This document shows positions 4,826 to 6,581 of a DNA stretch of 6,581 nt, piece after piece. The position numbers and the translations under genes are program-made. The DNA is taken from assembly GCA_020201485.1 (NCBI GenBank), contig JAIVGT010000244.1, positions 1 through 6,581 on the forward strand. The letters are read 5' to 3'. The DNA is from Halobacteriales archaeon (GTDB lineage: Archaea; Thermoplasmatota; SW-10-69-26; JACQPN01; JAIVGT01). How positions within the stretch are numbered: position 1 is the stretch's first letter; the number at the start of each line of letters is the position of its first letter. The notes under the pieces were generated by a model. The model had not been told where the DNA came from. It saw nothing but the letters and a program-made list of their open reading frames with translations, and ran no database searches.

Positions 4826-5907
4826 CAGCTCGCCTCCAGGAGCGTGACGAGCACGTTGTTGCCCAGCCCGCCGATGTTGTGGAGCAGGGCGCGCCGCGCA
4901 TCCACCTCGCGCGCCGCGGCCGCATGCGTGAGCTGCTCGAACGCCTCCACGGCCTGCGCCACGCCCGTCGCGCCCACCGGGTGACCGCGCGCCTTCAGCC
5001 CGCCGCCCATGTTCACGGGCACGCCCTCGCCCCGCCACAGCTCCGGCCCGCCCAGCCCCAGGTCCTGCCCGCTGCACAACGCCACGACGCTGAACGCGTC
5101 GTGCAGCTCCGCGTACTGCACGTCGCGCGCGGCCCAGCCCGCTTCGGCGAGCGCGCGCTGCCCGGCGGCGCGCGTGGCGGCGAAGCCGGTGAGCGAGGCG
5201 CGGCCAGCGAGCGCGAGGTGGTCGGTGGCGTGGCCCAGGCCGGCGATGCGCACCGGCCCCCGGCCGCGGGTGAGGAGCACGGCCGCCGCCCCGTCGCTCA
5301 TCGGCGCGCAATCCAGCGTGCGCAACGGATCGGCCACCAGCGGGCTCGCCAGCACGTCCTCGACCGTGACCGCCTTGCGCAGGTGGGCGCGCTCGTGCTT
5401 CAGGGCTTGCGCATGCGCCCACACGCTCGCCTGCGCCAGGTCCTGGCGCGTGCACAGCTTGTCGTGCATGGCGCGCCGCGCCATCATCGCCCCGAGCGCC
5501 GGCATGCTCAGGCCCAGGGCGCGCTCCTCGGGCGAGGTCAGCCCGGCCACGAGGCGGGTCGCCTCCTCGACCGGCAAGGCGGTCATCTTCTCGCAGCCGA
5601 CGACGAGCACGCGCTCCGTCCGACCCGCGCCGATGGCCATCGCCCCGAGGTGCAGCGCGGCCGCGCCGCTGCTCGGCCCGGTCTCGATGCGCATGGCCGG
5701 CGTGCCGGCGAGGCCCAGCCGCTCGGCGAGCGCGACCGCGAGGTTGCCCTGGCCGGTGAAGCCCTGCGGGTCCATGCAGGCCACGAGCACGAGGTCGGCA
5801 GCCTCGCGCCCCATCGCGCCGCGTCCCGCCTCCGCGGCGAGCGTGGGCAGGTCGGCCTCGAGCTTGCCGAAGCGCGTCATGGCCGCGCCGGCGATGCGCA
5901 CGTCCAC
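4825..5907 (-). CDS. Thiolase-superfamily protein (SCP2-thiolase-like) lacking the nucleophilic Cys
   Basis: This 360-residue protein has the thiolase fold: IAGAAMTRFGK (5-15), VLVVGCEKMTALP (100-112), LDCAPMSDGAAAVLL (198-212), AELHDAFSVVAL (266-277), GGGLKARGHPVGATGVAQ (301-318) and LLHNIGGLGNNVLVTLLE (341-358). His309 of GHPVGATG is present. However, the segment that normally reads E-x-A-C-A-S-G, carrying the acyl-accepting Cys, reads ETGPSSG (75-81), with Pro78 in the Cys position. The C-terminal Cys of classical thiolases is also absent; HNIGG there resembles SCP-x/lipid-transfer types. It may therefore be an aldolase-like or non-thiolytic enzyme, as in Cys-less Ltp2, or a structural partner. 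I chose GTG 5907 by comparison with family N-termini. No Shine-Dalgarno is visible, and GTG 5901 is an alternative. It lies 36 bases after the protease gene and overlaps the DUF35 start by one base, which suggests a heteromeric complex. Confidence 0.85.
   Translation of the reverse strand: MDVRIAGAAMTRFGKLEADLPTLAAEAGRGAMGREAADLVLVACMDPQGFTGQGNLAVALAERLGLAGTPAMRIETGPSSGAAALHLGAMAIGAGRTERVLVVGCEKMTALPVEEATRLVAGLTSPEERALGLSMPALGAMMARRAMHDKLCTRQDLAQASVWAHAQALKHERAHLRKAVTVEDVLASPLVADPLRTLDCAPMSDGAAAVLLTRGRGPVRIAGLGHATDHLALAGRASLTGFAATRAAGQRALAEAGWAARDVQYAELHDAFSVVALCSGQDLGLGGPELWRGEGVPVNMGGGLKARGHPVGATGVAQAVEAFEQLTHAAAAREVDARRALLHNIGGLGNNVLVTLLEAS
4833..4837 (-). promoter_or_regulatory. Shine-Dalgarno element for the DUF35 gene
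   Basis: A perfect GGAGG on the minus strand, seven bases before ATG 4825, lies inside the last codons of the thiolase-like gene. It supports the short 63-residue product. Confidence 0.7.
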
Positions 5908-5943
5908 GGTGCCGGCAGGGCTGGCCGCGCCTTCAGCGTGTCG

Positions 5944-6581
5944 CTACACGGTGAACGACGCGTCGCGCTGGTTGTTGGTCTCGCTCGCTTCCGCGAGCCG
6001 GTTGAAGGCGTCGGCCAGGGCGCGGACGGTGTGGCTCCCCACCTTGGCTCCCCACGCCTTGCTCGTCACGACGAGCTGCGCGCCGGGGGCGAGGTCGACG
6101 GTCACGGCCTTGTCGTTGAACAGCGCCATGTCCACGCGGAAGCGCAAGGTGATGTTGCCCTTGGCCTGGCCCGGGCCGAGGTTGCGCAGGGTCGCCGCGA
6201 AGGTCCGCGTGGCCCCGGAGCCGGTCACGTTCAGCCCGCTCACCGTGAGGTCGGGCTTGCCCGTGGGCGGCGGAGGGGGCGGCGGGGGCGGTGCCGGGCA
6301 GCCGCCCTGCTGCGCCGCGTCGATGGCCGCCGCGGCGTCGAGCAGCCCGTGGCCGAACTGGGGGTCGGTGCCGCTCGCGCCCAGGTCGCGCGCGCTGCAT
6401 TCGAGCGCGTCGCGCACTTGCTGGTTCGTCAGGCTCGTGAGCTTGCTCCAGAGGAGCGCGGCCGCGCCGCTCACGTGCGGCGTGCTCATCGAGGTGCCGG
6501 ACAGCGTGGTCGTGTCGTTGTCGTTCCGGAAGTAGGTGCTCAGGATGCCGTAGCCCGGCGCGGCGATGTCCACCTGCGTCC
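5944..6581 (-). CDS. Subtilisin-like (S8) serine protease with C-terminal CARDB domain, partial (N-terminus outside window)
   Basis: This is the C-terminal part of a secreted protease; the gene runs off the right edge, continuing through Thr-Gln before VDIAAPG. Numbering from that Val, VDIAAPGYGIL (1-11) and GTSMSTPHVSGAAALL (26-41) are S8 signatures, Ser28 being the catalytic serine. FGHGLLDA (73-80) ends the catalytic domain. The catalytic Asp and His lie outside the window. A linker with nine prolines in a row (95-103) leads to a CARDB-type beta-sandwich, from KPDLTVSGLNVTG (106-118) to RLAEASETNN (192-201), a domain associated with surface adhesion. Three sequons (Asn19, Asn115, Asn140) are present. 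It ends just after CARDB with no sorting signal or membrane segment, so this end carries no anchor, unlike the PGF-CTERM neighbour. It stops with TAG, the only non-TGA stop among the ten genes here. Extracellular location is inferred from the family. Confidence 0.92.
   Translation of the reverse strand, partial: TQVDIAAPGYGILSTYFRNDNDTTTLSGTSMSTPHVSGAAALLWSKLTSLTNQQVRDALECSARDLGASGTDPQFGHGLLDAAAAIDAAQQGGCPAPPPPPPPPPTGKPDLTVSGLNVTGSGATRTFAATLRNLGPGQAKGNITLRFRVDMALFNDKAVTVDLAPGAQLVVTSKAWGAKVGSHTVRALADAFNRLAEASETNNQRDASFTV
6265..6291 (-). repeat. Nine-proline coding tract (interdomain linker)
   Basis: Nine consecutive Pro codons (CCN) separate the protease domain from CARDB. The tract is G-rich on the plus strand and C-rich on the coding strand. 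It encodes a stiff extended linker and could vary in length between strains. Confidence 0.75.

Noticed and set aside
2666..4984. A 772-codon open frame on the plus strand opposite galU, the PGF-CTERM, SnoaL-like and DUF35 genes.
   Set aside because: It lies wholly antisense to well-supported genes, and its translation is an Arg/Ala/Gly/His-rich shadow with no recognisable domain. High GC makes stop codons rare in such frames.
5905..5946. Possible readthrough fusion: the subtilase TAG and the thiolase GTG are in the same frame, with no other stop in the 36 bases between.
   Set aside because: A secreted CARDB domain fused to a cytoplasmic CoA enzyme makes no biological sense, and 12 sense codons without a stop is unremarkable at this GC. 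Amber readthrough (pyrrolysine) was considered, but nothing else supports it.
5009..6535. A 508-codon open frame on the plus strand opposite the thiolase-like and subtilase genes.
   Set aside because: It is Ser/Ala/Arg-rich with no motif, and both genes on the other strand carry clear family signatures.

Overview
The window is GC-rich throughout (roughly 70% by eye) and densely coding. It most likely comes from an archaeon, probably a non-halophilic Thermoplasmatota-like euryarchaeon. The best taxonomic marker is a secreted protein ending in a PGF-CTERM sorting signal (Pro-Gly-Phe, a hydrophobic segment, then Arg-Arg-Arg), which is the signal for archaeosortase A. A thiolase-fold gene next to a separate small DUF35 OB-fold gene, and a subtilase with a CARDB domain, also fit. 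The phylum is an inference; no rRNA or tRNA gene is present to confirm it.

Plus strand, 1-1963: a tightly overlapping sugar-modification operon. It holds the end of a Gfo/Idh/MocA oxidoreductase, a left-handed beta-helix (hexapeptide repeat) N-acetyltransferase and a DegT/DnrJ/EryC1/StrS aminotransferase, joined by GTGA and ATGA four-base overlaps. This trio matches the WbpB, WbpD and WbpE steps that convert UDP-GlcNAcA to UDP-GlcNAc3NAcA, a sugar known from some archaeal N-glycans and bacterial O-antigens.

Minus strand, 6581 down to 1953, all genes reading leftward and meeting the sugar operon tail to tail with an 11-base overlap. In order they are: the C-terminal part of a secreted subtilisin-like protease with a CARDB domain; a thiolase-superfamily protein whose nucleophilic Cys position is Pro; a 63-residue DUF35 OB-fold protein without the zinc ribbon; a SnoaL/NTF2-like protein; a PGF-CTERM surface protein with six N-glycosylation sequons; a GalU-type UTP-glucose-1-phosphate uridylyltransferase; and a 42-residue charged protein that would be easily missed.

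Two themes stand out. The first is cell-surface glycobiology: nucleotide-sugar synthesis (GalU and the Wbp-like trio) beside a sequon-rich anchored protein and a secreted protease. The second is a compact acyl-CoA module (thiolase-like, DUF35 and SnoaL-like), translationally coupled and lacking the classical thiolase nucleophile, which may carry out something other than thiolysis. Genes inside the coupled clusters have a GGAGG-like Shine-Dalgarno element seven bases before the start, whereas the thiolase and PGF-CTERM genes have none. I see no RNA genes, CRISPR array, insertion sequence or clear TATA box. The longest stretch without a confident gene is 171 bases or less, and most of it is filled by the small protein.
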